Shown piece by piece: positions 32,257 to 39,258 of a stretch of DNA of 39,258 bases. The DNA lies in assembly GCA_041161065.1 (NCBI GenBank), contig JBEAVE010000021.1:1-39258 (forward strand), in the 5' to 3' direction. The notes under the pieces are model-generated. The model made no database searches. It worked only from the letters and a program-made list of their open reading frames with translations, and was not told the origin of the DNA. The position numbers were made by a program, and so were the translations under genes. Position 1 is the first letter of the stretch. Each line of letters begins with the position of its first letter. The DNA is from DYRG01 sp041161065 (GTDB taxonomy: Bacteria; Pseudomonadota; Gammaproteobacteria; Beggiatoales; Beggiatoaceae).

Positions 32257-32859
32257 TTAGTTATCGGTTTCTAAAGTAACCATTGTTGTAACAGTTACTA
32301 ATGGCAAACCATCGATACTTTCAAATTTCCAACCCAATTTTGCATTATGATCGCATATCATGCTCAATAAGCCCATACCTGAACGATGCACGTTTTCTTC
32401 GCGGGCACTGGCGCGCATAGCTTCCATATAAAGGTCTTGTGCGTCGTGATGCAATAAATTTTTTATGAAAACTTCAAACAACTCAGCTTGTTCATTTGTA
32501 ATGCTGTGCGTAATGTAGAATACCAACTTTTCTTCATAAAGTGATAAGAAAATTCGCGCGGCGGTTGGATAAATAATGGGGGCTTGAAATTTCATTGCAT
32601 TTTCGAGCAACTCATTTGCAACGTATTTCACACTATCGCGTAAATTTTCCAACAATACTTCATCGGTTTCTCCGCTATTTTCTTCTTGCTGACTGACATA
32701 AAAAATCTTAAAATAATCCGCAATAAAATCAGCTGATAATCCATTGTTTTCCCAACGTTTTTTTAAGGGCAGACGGCTCGGTGAAAACCTAATCGACAAA
32801 TATTCCTCGCACTCAGGTTGTTCCTCATCTTTAAACTCTCCATAGATTTCTGTGCTCAT
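32257..32859 (-). CDS. HATPase-type anti-sigma-like regulator (slr1658-like)
   Basis: The start is the ATG at 32859 (MSTEIYGEFK), just after AAGGA; a longer frame start at 32901 overlaps the previous gene. In the 200-residue protein, an N box YVANELLENAMKF (Asn87) and a G box HRSGMGLLSM (161-163) identify a GHKL ATPase of the RsbW/SpoIIAB kind. It would phosphorylate the STAS protein encoded next and sequester a partner, either a sigma factor or another regulator. No sigma-factor gene is in the window, so the downstream target is unknown. Compared with RsbW (about 160 residues) it has an extra N-terminal part of about 40 residues (LSIRFSPSRLPLKKRWENNG). Confidence 0.75.
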   Translation of the reverse strand: MSTEIYGEFKDEEQPECEEYLSIRFSPSRLPLKKRWENNGLSADFIADYFKIFYVSQQEENSGETDEVLLENLRDSVKYVANELLENAMKFQAPIIYPTAARIFLSLYEEKLVFYITHSITNEQAELFEVFIKNLLHHDAQDLYMEAMRASAREENVHRSGMGLLSMICDHNAKLGWKFESIDGLPLVTVTTMVTLETDN

Positions 32860-32881
32860 AATAATTCCTTCTTTTGTTAAT

Positions 32882-34093
32882 TTAGGTAATGCGTTTTGCA
32901 ATCACCAATGTAATATCATCGACAATTTGCTGATCACCAATATAAGACCGCATATCCTGAATGATCGCTTGTTGTATTTCAACCGCCGTACTCGATGACC
33001 AACAGTTGCTCACAATTCGACATAACCGTTCTATACCATACATATCGTCTTCGTTGTTATGCGCTTCTGTAATCCCGTCGGTATAAAGAACAATCCCATC
33101 TCCAATGTCTAAATTGATTTCTATGTGTTTCAAAAAATGACCAATATCTGGTTTCAATCCTACCATAAATCCTAAATCAATGGTATCAATGCGTTCTATA
33201 TCGCCGTTCTTTCGGACTAGCAATACTTCTTCATGCTGTCCAACCAAATGTAATTTACCATCATGATAATCTAATAATGCTAATGTCATGTTCTTATCGG
33301 TGTTCATGCGTTGAACATTTGCAAAAACCGCTTGATTTAATGAATTTAGAAATAGCTTTGGATCAGTCACACCACTCGATAATAATGTTCTCACTGCCAT
33401 TTGAACCATTAACATGACCACGCCACTTTCTAATCCGTGTCCAGTAACATCACCAATCCCAATTTTTGTTCTACCTTCGTGGTGCAAAACATCGTAATAA
33501 TCGCCGCCAATTTCACTGGCTGGCTCCATAAAACCTGCAATATCTAATCCTCTAATTGCCTCTAATTCTTCTTTACTCGGTAAAACCATTTGTTGCAATC
33601 GGCGAGTGATTTCTAATTCTGAACCCATTCTTTCGTTTTCTATTTTAAGATTTTCATTCAAACGAAGGATTTCTGCATTTGCTTCTGCCAAAGCATTATT
33701 TGCCGCTTCTAATTGCGCAGGCGTCGGCGCATCTAATGCAATAGGAATGAGAGGAATAAGTAACATCATAAAAACATACAAAGAAACCAACGCATTTGAA
33801 AGTTTGAACGCCCCAGAAACCCAATACATGGGATACCAAATTGTAACGGCATTTAGAGTATGTGTAATGCCACACGCAATAAAAACGAGAAATGTGCCTA
33901 CCAATAAAATAACGGTTGATTTAGGCAGCTCTTTTCTATGCGTGAAATAAACAATTGCTCCCGCCACAGAGAAATAAGCAATCGCTGTTAAAATATCACT
34001 AATTGCGTGCAACCAAACCAATTCTGGTATCCACGCATAACACTGTCCATGCGGAACAAACATCGTTGAAAATAAATTCGCCAATACGTCCAT
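32882..34093 (-). CDS. SpoIIE/PP2C phosphatase with ethylene-receptor-like membrane sensor
   Basis: The 403-residue protein begins with three membrane helices (about 27-50, 60-82 and 93-120). Two helices contain LVWLHAISDILTAIAYFSV and FLVFIACGITHTLNA. Asp33, Tyr40, Cys74 and His78 are spaced as Asp25, Tyr32, Cys65 and His69 of plant ETR1, within one residue; in ETR1, Cys and His bind the copper that holds ethylene. A coiled coil (about 125-170) leads to a SpoIIE domain with GGDYYDV (196-202), GDVTGHG (214-220), LYTDGITEA and DDITLV metal-site motifs. It is expected to dephosphorylate the STAS protein encoded two genes downstream. Ethylene binding is inference. GAGGAGG precedes the ATG. Confidence 0.85.
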   Translation of the reverse strand: MDVLANLFSTMFVPHGQCYAWIPELVWLHAISDILTAIAYFSVAGAIVYFTHRKELPKSTVILLVGTFLVFIACGITHTLNAVTIWYPMYWVSGAFKLSNALVSLYVFMMLLIPLIPIALDAPTPAQLEAANNALAEANAEILRLNENLKIENERMGSELEITRRLQQMVLPSKEELEAIRGLDIAGFMEPASEIGGDYYDVLHHEGRTKIGIGDVTGHGLESGVVMLMVQMAVRTLLSSGVTDPKLFLNSLNQAVFANVQRMNTDKNMTLALLDYHDGKLHLVGQHEEVLLVRKNGDIERIDTIDLGFMVGLKPDIGHFLKHIEINLDIGDGIVLYTDGITEAHNNEDDMYGIERLCRIVSNCWSSSTAVEIQQAIIQDMRSYIGDQQIVDDITLVIAKRIT

Positions 34094-34128
34094 GTTGTTA
34101 TCTCCTCCTCTTTTAGTGTTATTTGGTG

Positions 34129-35844
34129 TTAAATGACACGTTTTGCAATCACCAATGTAATATCATCTAAAACCTGTTGTTCTCCGATGTAATTTCGCAC
34201 GTCATTTATAATAGTTTGTTGAATGGTTTGCGCATTAGAACTGACCCAGTGTTGTTTAACGATTGCACATAACCGATCAATACTGTACATTTCTTCAGAG
34301 TTGTTTTGTGCTTCTGTTAAACCGTCGGTATAAAGAACAATCCCATCACCAATCTCCAAATTGATTTCAACATGATTGAGGTATTGATCAATATCTGGTT
34401 TCAACCCTACCATAAATCCTAAATCAATGGTATCAATGCGTTCTATATCGCCGTTCTTTCTAACTAGCAATACTTCTTCATGCTGTCCAACCAAATGTAA
34501 TTTACCATCATGATAATCTAATAATGCTAAGGTCATGTTCTTATCGGTGTTCATGCGTTGAACATTTGCAAAAACCGCTTGATTTAATGAATTTAGAAAT
34601 AGTTTTGGATCGGTCACACCACTCGATAATAATGTTCTCACTGCCATTTGAACCATTAGCATGACCACGCCACTTTCCAATCCGTGTCCAGTAACATCAC
34701 CAATCCCAATTTTTGTTCTACCTTCGTGGTGCAAAACATCGTAATAATCGCCGCCGACTTCAGTGGCTGGCTCCATAAAACCTGCAATGTCTAATCCTCT
34801 AATTTCCTCTAGTTCTTCTTTACTCGGTAAAACCATTTGTTGCAATCGGCGAGTGATTTCTAATTCTGAACCCATTCTTTCGTTTTCTACTTTGAGGTTT
34901 TCATTCAAACGAAGGATTTCTGTATTCGCTTCTGCTAATTCAGTCGTTCTCAAAATAACCCGTTGTTCTAATTCATTATTTAAGTTACGCAATGTTTGCT
35001 GTTGTTCATTTATTTTAATGGTCATTTCATTAAAAGCCTGACTGATTTTTGCAAACTCGCCTTCAAATCCATTTAAATGATGCGTGTAATCACCTTTTGC
35101 AACCGCTTGCAAACCCTCTGAAAGTTGATCAACGGGGTTAGTAACATTGCGTTTAATAATGACAGTGACTGCTAAGAAAATGCTCATAAAACCTAAAAAG
35201 TGAATAAAAGCTCCTTTTTTGAAGGTTTCAAATGCGCGGGCTTTAACGGTTGAAGCGGGTAATTTAATACTCAACAAACCACGTAAATCGCCCACTTTGT
35301 AATTCCATGCCGTATCATATTTTTCTCGAATAAGCGGAGGAGCTTCTTCACGATTTCCATGACATTTCAAACAGTGTTTTTCAATCCACACCGGTCGAGC
35401 ATACAAATAATATTCTTCTCCTTTTTGCTTTGGATTATTAAAAGGTTTAAATAGGATTTGTTCCTGTGGATTTTTACGAAAATAGTCCATCGCTTCTAAT
35501 TCAACCGCATCAGCAGTATGCTCTGGATTTCGAGGCTGATCAGAAACATTTTCAAAACTAAATCCAGAATTATCCCAATTCGGATATTCTTGAGAAATTT
35601 TACCAATCGCAAAAGCGGGTAAGAAATGCAGATTTGCTTCCGTCATCGGCACGTTATATTTTAAGAAAACTTGCTGCTGATTTTGACGATACGCCATGAG
35701 CAAAGAACGCACTTTCTCGGCTTGATCTTGCAAATCATGAAGGGCGTTTTGTTCCGCATCTTTGTAACTACTGTATTCTACCGCTGCAAAAACAAGTAGT
35801 AACACTGTTCCAATCGCTAATAATAGTTTCGTTTGCAAACGCAT
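34129..35844 (-). CDS. SpoIIE/PP2C phosphatase with Tll0287-like c-heme sensor and HAMP (copy B)
   Basis: The start is the ATG at 35844 (MRLQTK), preceded by GGGGAAG; a TTG four codons earlier is less likely. The 571-residue protein has a membrane helix at 7-24. Next is a periplasmic Tll0287-like (DUF3365) domain (about 30-205) with the covalent heme site CLKCH (158-162), and a second helix (about 212-230). Then come HAMP (about 231-285), a coiled coil and a C-terminal SpoIIE domain (GGDYYDV, GDVTGHG, LYTDGLTEA, DDITLV). It probably senses redox state, NO, CO or O2 through heme; the ligand is unknown. The sensor half matches copy A and the phosphatase half matches the ethylene-receptor-like gene, so it is a mosaic. 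Confidence 0.88.
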   Translation of the reverse strand: MRLQTKLLLAIGTVLLLVFAAVEYSSYKDAEQNALHDLQDQAEKVRSLLMAYRQNQQQVFLKYNVPMTEANLHFLPAFAIGKISQEYPNWDNSGFSFENVSDQPRNPEHTADAVELEAMDYFRKNPQEQILFKPFNNPKQKGEEYYLYARPVWIEKHCLKCHGNREEAPPLIREKYDTAWNYKVGDLRGLLSIKLPASTVKARAFETFKKGAFIHFLGFMSIFLAVTVIIKRNVTNPVDQLSEGLQAVAKGDYTHHLNGFEGEFAKISQAFNEMTIKINEQQQTLRNLNNELEQRVILRTTELAEANTEILRLNENLKVENERMGSELEITRRLQQMVLPSKEELEEIRGLDIAGFMEPATEVGGDYYDVLHHEGRTKIGIGDVTGHGLESGVVMLMVQMAVRTLLSSGVTDPKLFLNSLNQAVFANVQRMNTDKNMTLALLDYHDGKLHLVGQHEEVLLVRKNGDIERIDTIDLGFMVGLKPDIDQYLNHVEINLEIGDGIVLYTDGLTEAQNNSEEMYSIDRLCAIVKQHWVSSNAQTIQQTIINDVRNYIGEQQVLDDITLVIAKRVI

Positions 35845-35863
35845 TTCTTCCCCCAAATGGATA

Positions 35864-37582
35864 TTAAATTTCGGTTCGTTTTACCACAAGCAACGTAATA
35901 TCATCTAACACTTGTTGCTCACCAATATATTGACGAACATCCTCAATAATTGCTTGCTGAATTTCTTTGGCATTTGAATCTTTCCAATGTTGATTAATAA
36001 CACTGCACAAACGATCAATGCCGTACATTTCCTCAAGATTATTTTGAGCTTCTGTAATGCCATCGGTGTAAAGAACAATCCCATCACCAATATCTAAATT
36101 GATTTCACATTGTCCTAAGAACTGACTAATATTTGCTGTTAAACCTACCATGAAACCCAAGTTAATGGTATCAATGCGTTCTATGTCGCCGTTCTTTCGG
36201 ACAATTAACACTTCTTCGTGCTGCCCTGTTAATTGCAATGTACCGTTCTGATAATCTAATAAAGTTAGGGTCAAGTTCTTATCAGAATTCATCCGTTGCA
36301 TATTTTCAAAAACTGCCCGATTCAAAACGTCTAAAAAGATTTCTGGATCGGTTACGTTGTTTTCTAATAATGTTCTCACTGCCATTTGAACCATTAACAT
36401 GACCACGCCACTTTCTAATCCGTGTCCAGTAACATCACCAATACCAATTTTTGTTCTACCTTCATGGTGCAAAACATCATAATAATCGCCGCCGACTTCG
36501 GTTGCTGGTTCCATAAAACCTGCAATATCCAATCCTTTAATGGCTTCGAGTTCTTGTTGTTTAGGTAAAACCATTTGTTGTAATTTGCGGGTAATATCTA
36601 ATTCTGCACCCATTCTCACGTTTTCGGTCTTTAGATTTTCATTTAGGCGGCGGATTTCTTCATTTGCCACCGCTAATTCAGAGGTTCGCAAAATAACCCG
36701 TTGTTCTAAATTATCATTTAGCGTTCGAAGGGCTTGTTGTTGATCATTAATTTTAATAGTCATATCATTAAAACCCTGACTAATTTTTGCAAACTCACCG
36801 TCAAATCCGCTCAAACGATGCGTGTAATCCCCGTCAGAAATCGCTTGCATTCCTTTTTCAAGTTGCACCATTGGATTTGTAACATTACGTTTAATAATAA
36901 AGGAAACCGCAAAGAAAATGCTCAAAAAACCCGCCAAATGTAACAGTGCACCTTTCTTAAAAGTTTCCCACGCGCGTGCTTTAACAGTTGCCGCCGGTAA
37001 TTTAATACTCAACAAACCACGTAAATCGCCCACTTTGTAATTCCACGCATTATCATATTTTTCTCGAATAAGTGGAGGAGCTTCTTCACGATTTCCATGG
37101 CATTTCAAACAATATTGCTCGACCCACACAGGGCGGGCGTACAAATAATATTCTTCTCCATTTTTCTTTGAATTATTAAAAGGTTTGAATAGGATTTGTT
37201 CTTGCGGATTTTTACGAAAATAATCCATTGCTTCTAATTCAACGGCATCGGCGGCGTGATCTGGATTTCGAGGAATATCAGAAACATTTTCAAAACTAAA
37301 TCCAGAATTATCCCAATTCGGATATTCTTGAGAAATCTTCCCCACCGCAAACGCCGGCAAGAAACCCAAATGCGCTTCGTCCATTTCAATACCGTTCTTC
37401 AAAATAGTTTGCTGTTGATAACGACGAAACGCCATCAGCAAAGAACGTACTTTCTCAGCTTGGTCTTGCAAATCGTGAATTGCATTGTGTTGCGCGTCTT
37501 GGTAGCTGCTATATTCAACCGCCGTAAAAACCAATAACAATACCATTCCAATGGCTAATAACAATTTAGTTTGCAAACGCAT
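35864..37582 (-). CDS. SpoIIE/PP2C phosphatase with Tll0287-like c-heme sensor and HAMP (copy A)
   Basis: The start is the ATG at 37582 (MRLQTK), behind GGGAGA; 12 codons upstream in frame is an unlikely start. The 572-residue paralog of copy B has the same order: helix (7-24), Tll0287-like domain with CLKCH (158-162), second helix, HAMP, coiled coil and SpoIIE domain. Its catalytic half is more divergent from the other two (VFENMQRMNSDKNLTLTLLD). It is the first gene of the cluster, behind a sigma-70-like promoter, with copy B starting 19 bases later. Two heme sensors of one kind may have different ligand affinities. Confidence 0.88.
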   Translation of the reverse strand: MRLQTKLLLAIGMVLLLVFTAVEYSSYQDAQHNAIHDLQDQAEKVRSLLMAFRRYQQQTILKNGIEMDEAHLGFLPAFAVGKISQEYPNWDNSGFSFENVSDIPRNPDHAADAVELEAMDYFRKNPQEQILFKPFNNSKKNGEEYYLYARPVWVEQYCLKCHGNREEAPPLIREKYDNAWNYKVGDLRGLLSIKLPAATVKARAWETFKKGALLHLAGFLSIFFAVSFIIKRNVTNPMVQLEKGMQAISDGDYTHRLSGFDGEFAKISQGFNDMTIKINDQQQALRTLNDNLEQRVILRTSELAVANEEIRRLNENLKTENVRMGAELDITRKLQQMVLPKQQELEAIKGLDIAGFMEPATEVGGDYYDVLHHEGRTKIGIGDVTGHGLESGVVMLMVQMAVRTLLENNVTDPEIFLDVLNRAVFENMQRMNSDKNLTLTLLDYQNGTLQLTGQHEEVLIVRKNGDIERIDTINLGFMVGLTANISQFLGQCEINLDIGDGIVLYTDGITEAQNNLEEMYGIDRLCSVINQHWKDSNAKEIQQAIIEDVRQYIGEQQVLDDITLLVVKRTEI

Positions 37583-37649
37583 AACAGTTTCTCCCTTATT
37601 TGTTGATCTTGCTATCAATATTCAGTAATAGCATAAATGTGTTACTGCA

Positions 37650-37679
37650 AGTATAAACCCAAAAAACACTATTTGCCAA
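37650..37679 (-). promoter_or_regulatory. Sigma-70 promoter of the phosphatase cluster
   Basis: On the minus strand TTGGCA (37679-37674) and TATACT (37655-37650) are separated by 18 bases. Transcription would start near 37643, about 60 bases before the first ATG. The remaining upstream region to hypE is very AT-rich with no gene that I can support. Confidence 0.6.
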
Positions 37680-37807
37680 AAAATAAATGCGGCATAACAA
37701 ATTAAAATTAGTTAATCTAGAAAAGAGAATAGAGAAAATAAAGTTAAGAAAAAGGGTAGCAATTTGTATTGGAAGAAAAGCGTATTCGAGAAATACATAA
37801 CATATTT

Positions 37808-37850
37808 GGTGGTGATCAATAAAAGATGACATCTTTTGCGAATTACCACC
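37808..37850. repeat. 43-bp interrupted dyad between hypE and the phosphatase cluster
   Basis: GGTGGT (37808-37813) and AAAAGATG (37821-37828) are mirrored about base 37829 by CATCTTTT (37830-37837) and ACCACC (37845-37850), with equal 7-base unpaired segments. An adjacent self-complementary CACCGGTG (37847-37854) precedes seven T. It starts ten bases after the hypE stop and could be a terminator or an operator for a symmetric protein. Confidence 0.5.
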
Positions 37851-37859
37851 GGTGTTTTT

Positions 37860-38855
37860 TTAACAAATGCGGGGTAGTGGATCGTCTTCTAATTCTTCTA
37901 AAAAGCGTTCTCCCCCTAAGTGGGTTTGAATGATGACGTATTTTTCTTTATCAGATATTTCACCAATAATAGCAGCATCTTGCCCTTGTGGGTGATTTCT
38001 CCAGATTTGTAGAGCTATTTCTGCATCTTCAGAGGAAAGGATTGCAACAACCCGCCCTTCACACGCTAAATACAAGGGATCGTAACCGAGCATTTCACAA
38101 ACGGATTGAACGGGAGAACGGATAGGAATATTGTTTTGAAATAACCGAATTCCCATGTTTGTCGATTGTGTAATTTCGTGACAAACCGTTGCCAAACCAC
38201 CGCGCGTTGGATCGCGCATAAATCTTAATCCTTTCAAAGAGATAATAGCATTAGTTAAAGGAAAAACATTTGCGCAATCAGATTTCAAATCGCCTTTTAA
38301 ACCAAACTGTTCGCGGGCTAACATGACTGCAATTCCGTGATCACCGACTGAACCGCTAACTAATATTTTATCGCCGCTTTTAATGTGAGAAAATCCGAGA
38401 GAAACGTCGGCGATTTTTTCTCCCAATCCAGTGGTTGCTAAATATAAGCCGCCTCCTTCGCCGCGACGTAAGACTTTGGTATCGCCAGCAACGATTTGAA
38501 CATTGCAATCTTTGGCGGTTTCTGCGAGTGAGGAAATCAAACGATCTAATTGCGCAATTTCAAATCCTTCTTCGATAAACGCATTTAAGGTTAAAAATCG
38601 AGGAACTGCCCCAGAAACCGCTAAATCATTCACTGTTCCATGAACTGCCAACGTACCAATATTTCCTCCCGCAAATTCTAATGGTTGCACAGTAAATCCA
38701 TCAGTGGTAATTAACCAGTTTTTGTTCTCTAAAATTAAAGGGGTAGCATCGTTTTGCGCATCGTTTTTCAAATGTTTCGCAAAAACATCAGTAATCAATT
38801 CACGCATCCACTTTCCACCATTTCCATGCGCGAGAGCAATATGGGTTTCTAACAT
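37860..38855 (-). CDS. hypE: Hydrogenase maturation factor HypE
   Basis: HypE dehydrates the carbamoyl group carried on its C-terminal cysteine to a cyano ligand for the NiFe cofactor. The start is the ATG at 38855, eight bases after GGAG; a GTG at 38858 is also possible. The 331-residue protein has the N-terminal AHGNGGKWMRELI, the PurM-type ATP-binding parts (TTDGFTVQPLEF, GGNIGTLAVHGTVNDLAVSG, DTKVLRRGEGGGLYLATTG, SGSVGDHGIAVM, DPTRGGLATVCHE) and the required C-terminal PRIC. Its partners HypF, HypC and HypD are not in the window. It is likely to serve the hydrogenase operon about 28 kb away. The ATG overlaps the stop of the upstream gene (TGATG). Confidence 0.96.
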   Translation of the reverse strand: MLETHIALAHGNGGKWMRELITDVFAKHLKNDAQNDATPLILENKNWLITTDGFTVQPLEFAGGNIGTLAVHGTVNDLAVSGAVPRFLTLNAFIEEGFEIAQLDRLISSLAETAKDCNVQIVAGDTKVLRRGEGGGLYLATTGLGEKIADVSLGFSHIKSGDKILVSGSVGDHGIAVMLAREQFGLKGDLKSDCANVFPLTNAIISLKGLRFMRDPTRGGLATVCHEITQSTNMGIRLFQNNIPIRSPVQSVCEMLGYDPLYLACEGRVVAILSSEDAEIALQIWRNHPQGQDAAIIGEISDKEKYVIIQTHLGGERFLEELEDDPLPRIC

Positions 38856-39258
38856 CACTCTAACTCCAATTGGTTTGAGCTGCTTTTTAATTCAGCTTTT
38901 TTGAGAACTTCTAAACTCAGCGGCATTTCTAATCTTTTGCCTTTTTCGACCATTTCTTCAATCGTCACGATTTGTATTTTGGGATAGTTTCTTCCCATCA
39001 TTTCATGCAAATAAAAACCCGCTGCATTCGCTTCTTCTTCCATCGCTTTGGTTGGCTTTTCTAAGGTCATAAAAACCGCCATTACCGCTTGTTCTCTTTC
39101 CATATCCCCGCGTAATGTTGCAATATCTTTTCTTTCCACTTTTCCGGACTTTACTTGAAAAACCATTTTCGCCGTTTCATTTTTTGAAGTGAGAAAATAC
39201 GCAATCCCATCAATCCCTTTATCTGCACCTTTTTTAGTATTGATAATGGCTCGATTGT
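38855..39258 (-). CDS. C-terminal Mrr-like nuclease domain of a DNA-modification/restriction protein (partial)
   Basis: The gene is open through the right window edge; the visible part is about 133 residues and has no start. Reading in from 39256 it contains NRAIINTKKGADKGIDGIAY and then MVFQVKSGKVERKDIATLRG. This is the Mrr-type PD-(D/E)xK core: Asp in GxDG and Q-x-K in QVKSG. MEREQAVMAVFMTLEKPTK and AAGFYLHEMMGRNYPKIQI continue the block that I know from the C-terminal part of site-specific DNA-methyltransferases. An internal ATG at 39166 is unlikely to be the true start, because the nuclease core would be cut. hypE overlaps its stop (TGATG), an unusual pairing of unrelated functions. Confidence 0.8.
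   Translation of the reverse strand, partial: NRAIINTKKGADKGIDGIAYFLTSKNETAKMVFQVKSGKVERKDIATLRGDMEREQAVMAVFMTLEKPTKAMEEEANAAGFYLHEMMGRNYPKIQIVTIEEMVEKGKRLEMPLSLEVLKKAELKSSSNQLELE

Noticed and set aside
37596..37832. A 78-codon minus-strand open frame in front of the first phosphatase gene
   Set aside because: It overlaps the predicted promoter, is highly AT-rich, has no ribosome binding site and no recognisable motif; it reads as chance open frame.

Overview
The window looks like chromosomal DNA of a Gram-negative gammaproteobacterium with a moderately AT-rich genome. LpxH and two TonB/periplasm-type exported products point to an outer membrane. The hynS-isp1-isp2-hynL hydrogenase layout is best known from sulfur-oxidising gammaproteobacteria such as Thiocapsa. 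That operon, the short hairpin repeats near 12.6 kb and the abundance of SpoIIE-type phosphatases are compatible with a Beggiatoaceae/Thiotrichales-like organism. This placement is inference, not proof. Apart from glnA and a decayed Uma2 gene, every gene lies on the minus strand. No rRNA, tRNA or CRISPR array was found, and no gene-free stretch exceeds 300 bases.

Layout: 0-1.7 kb holds a truncated reverse transcriptase and a Cas6-like gene, the remains of a CRISPR locus. 1.9-4.2 kb encodes a large exported protein with a cadherin-like domain and a GFSRGA hydrolase-like motif. 4.5-9.6 kb is a complete Isp-type [NiFe]-hydrogenase operon (HupH-like, HynS, Isp1, Isp2, HynL). 9.7-12.2 kb carries lpxH and two exported cyclophilins. 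12.3-13.1 kb has a broken Uma2 gene, two hairpin repeats and a small conserved unknown gene. 13.2-14.9 kb is glnA with a sigma-54 promoter and NtrC-like sites. 14.9-19.0 kb has kup and a riboswitch-controlled btuB-like receptor gene. 19.0-28.4 kb is a long tightly spaced minus-strand run, read from high to low coordinates: hrcA, an S24-like gene, an antitoxin/toxin pair, valS, two M16 peptidases, a membrane coiled-coil protein, a tandem pYEATS protein and a DUF302 protein. 28.5-37.6 kb reads, in transcription order, three SpoIIE/PP2C phosphatases, an anti-sigma-type ATPase, a STAS protein, a histidine kinase, ispH and purB. 37.9-39.3 kb has hypE coupled to the 3' end of a gene with an Mrr-like nuclease domain.

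The most interesting system is the 31.9-37.6 kb signalling cluster. Two phosphatases carry a Tll0287-like c-heme (CxxCH) sensor with HAMP. The third carries a three-helix membrane domain that keeps the Asp, Tyr, Cys and His residues of plant ethylene receptors. All three have almost the same catalytic domain and sit directly upstream of a STAS protein and its presumed ATPase partner. This suggests that several sensory inputs converge on one partner switch. The middle phosphatase is a mosaic of its two neighbours. Other points worth following are the pYEATS membrane operon, the exported cadherin/hydrolase-like protein, the truncated CRISPR-type reverse transcriptase, and the fully readable regulatory regions of glnA and the btuB-like gene.
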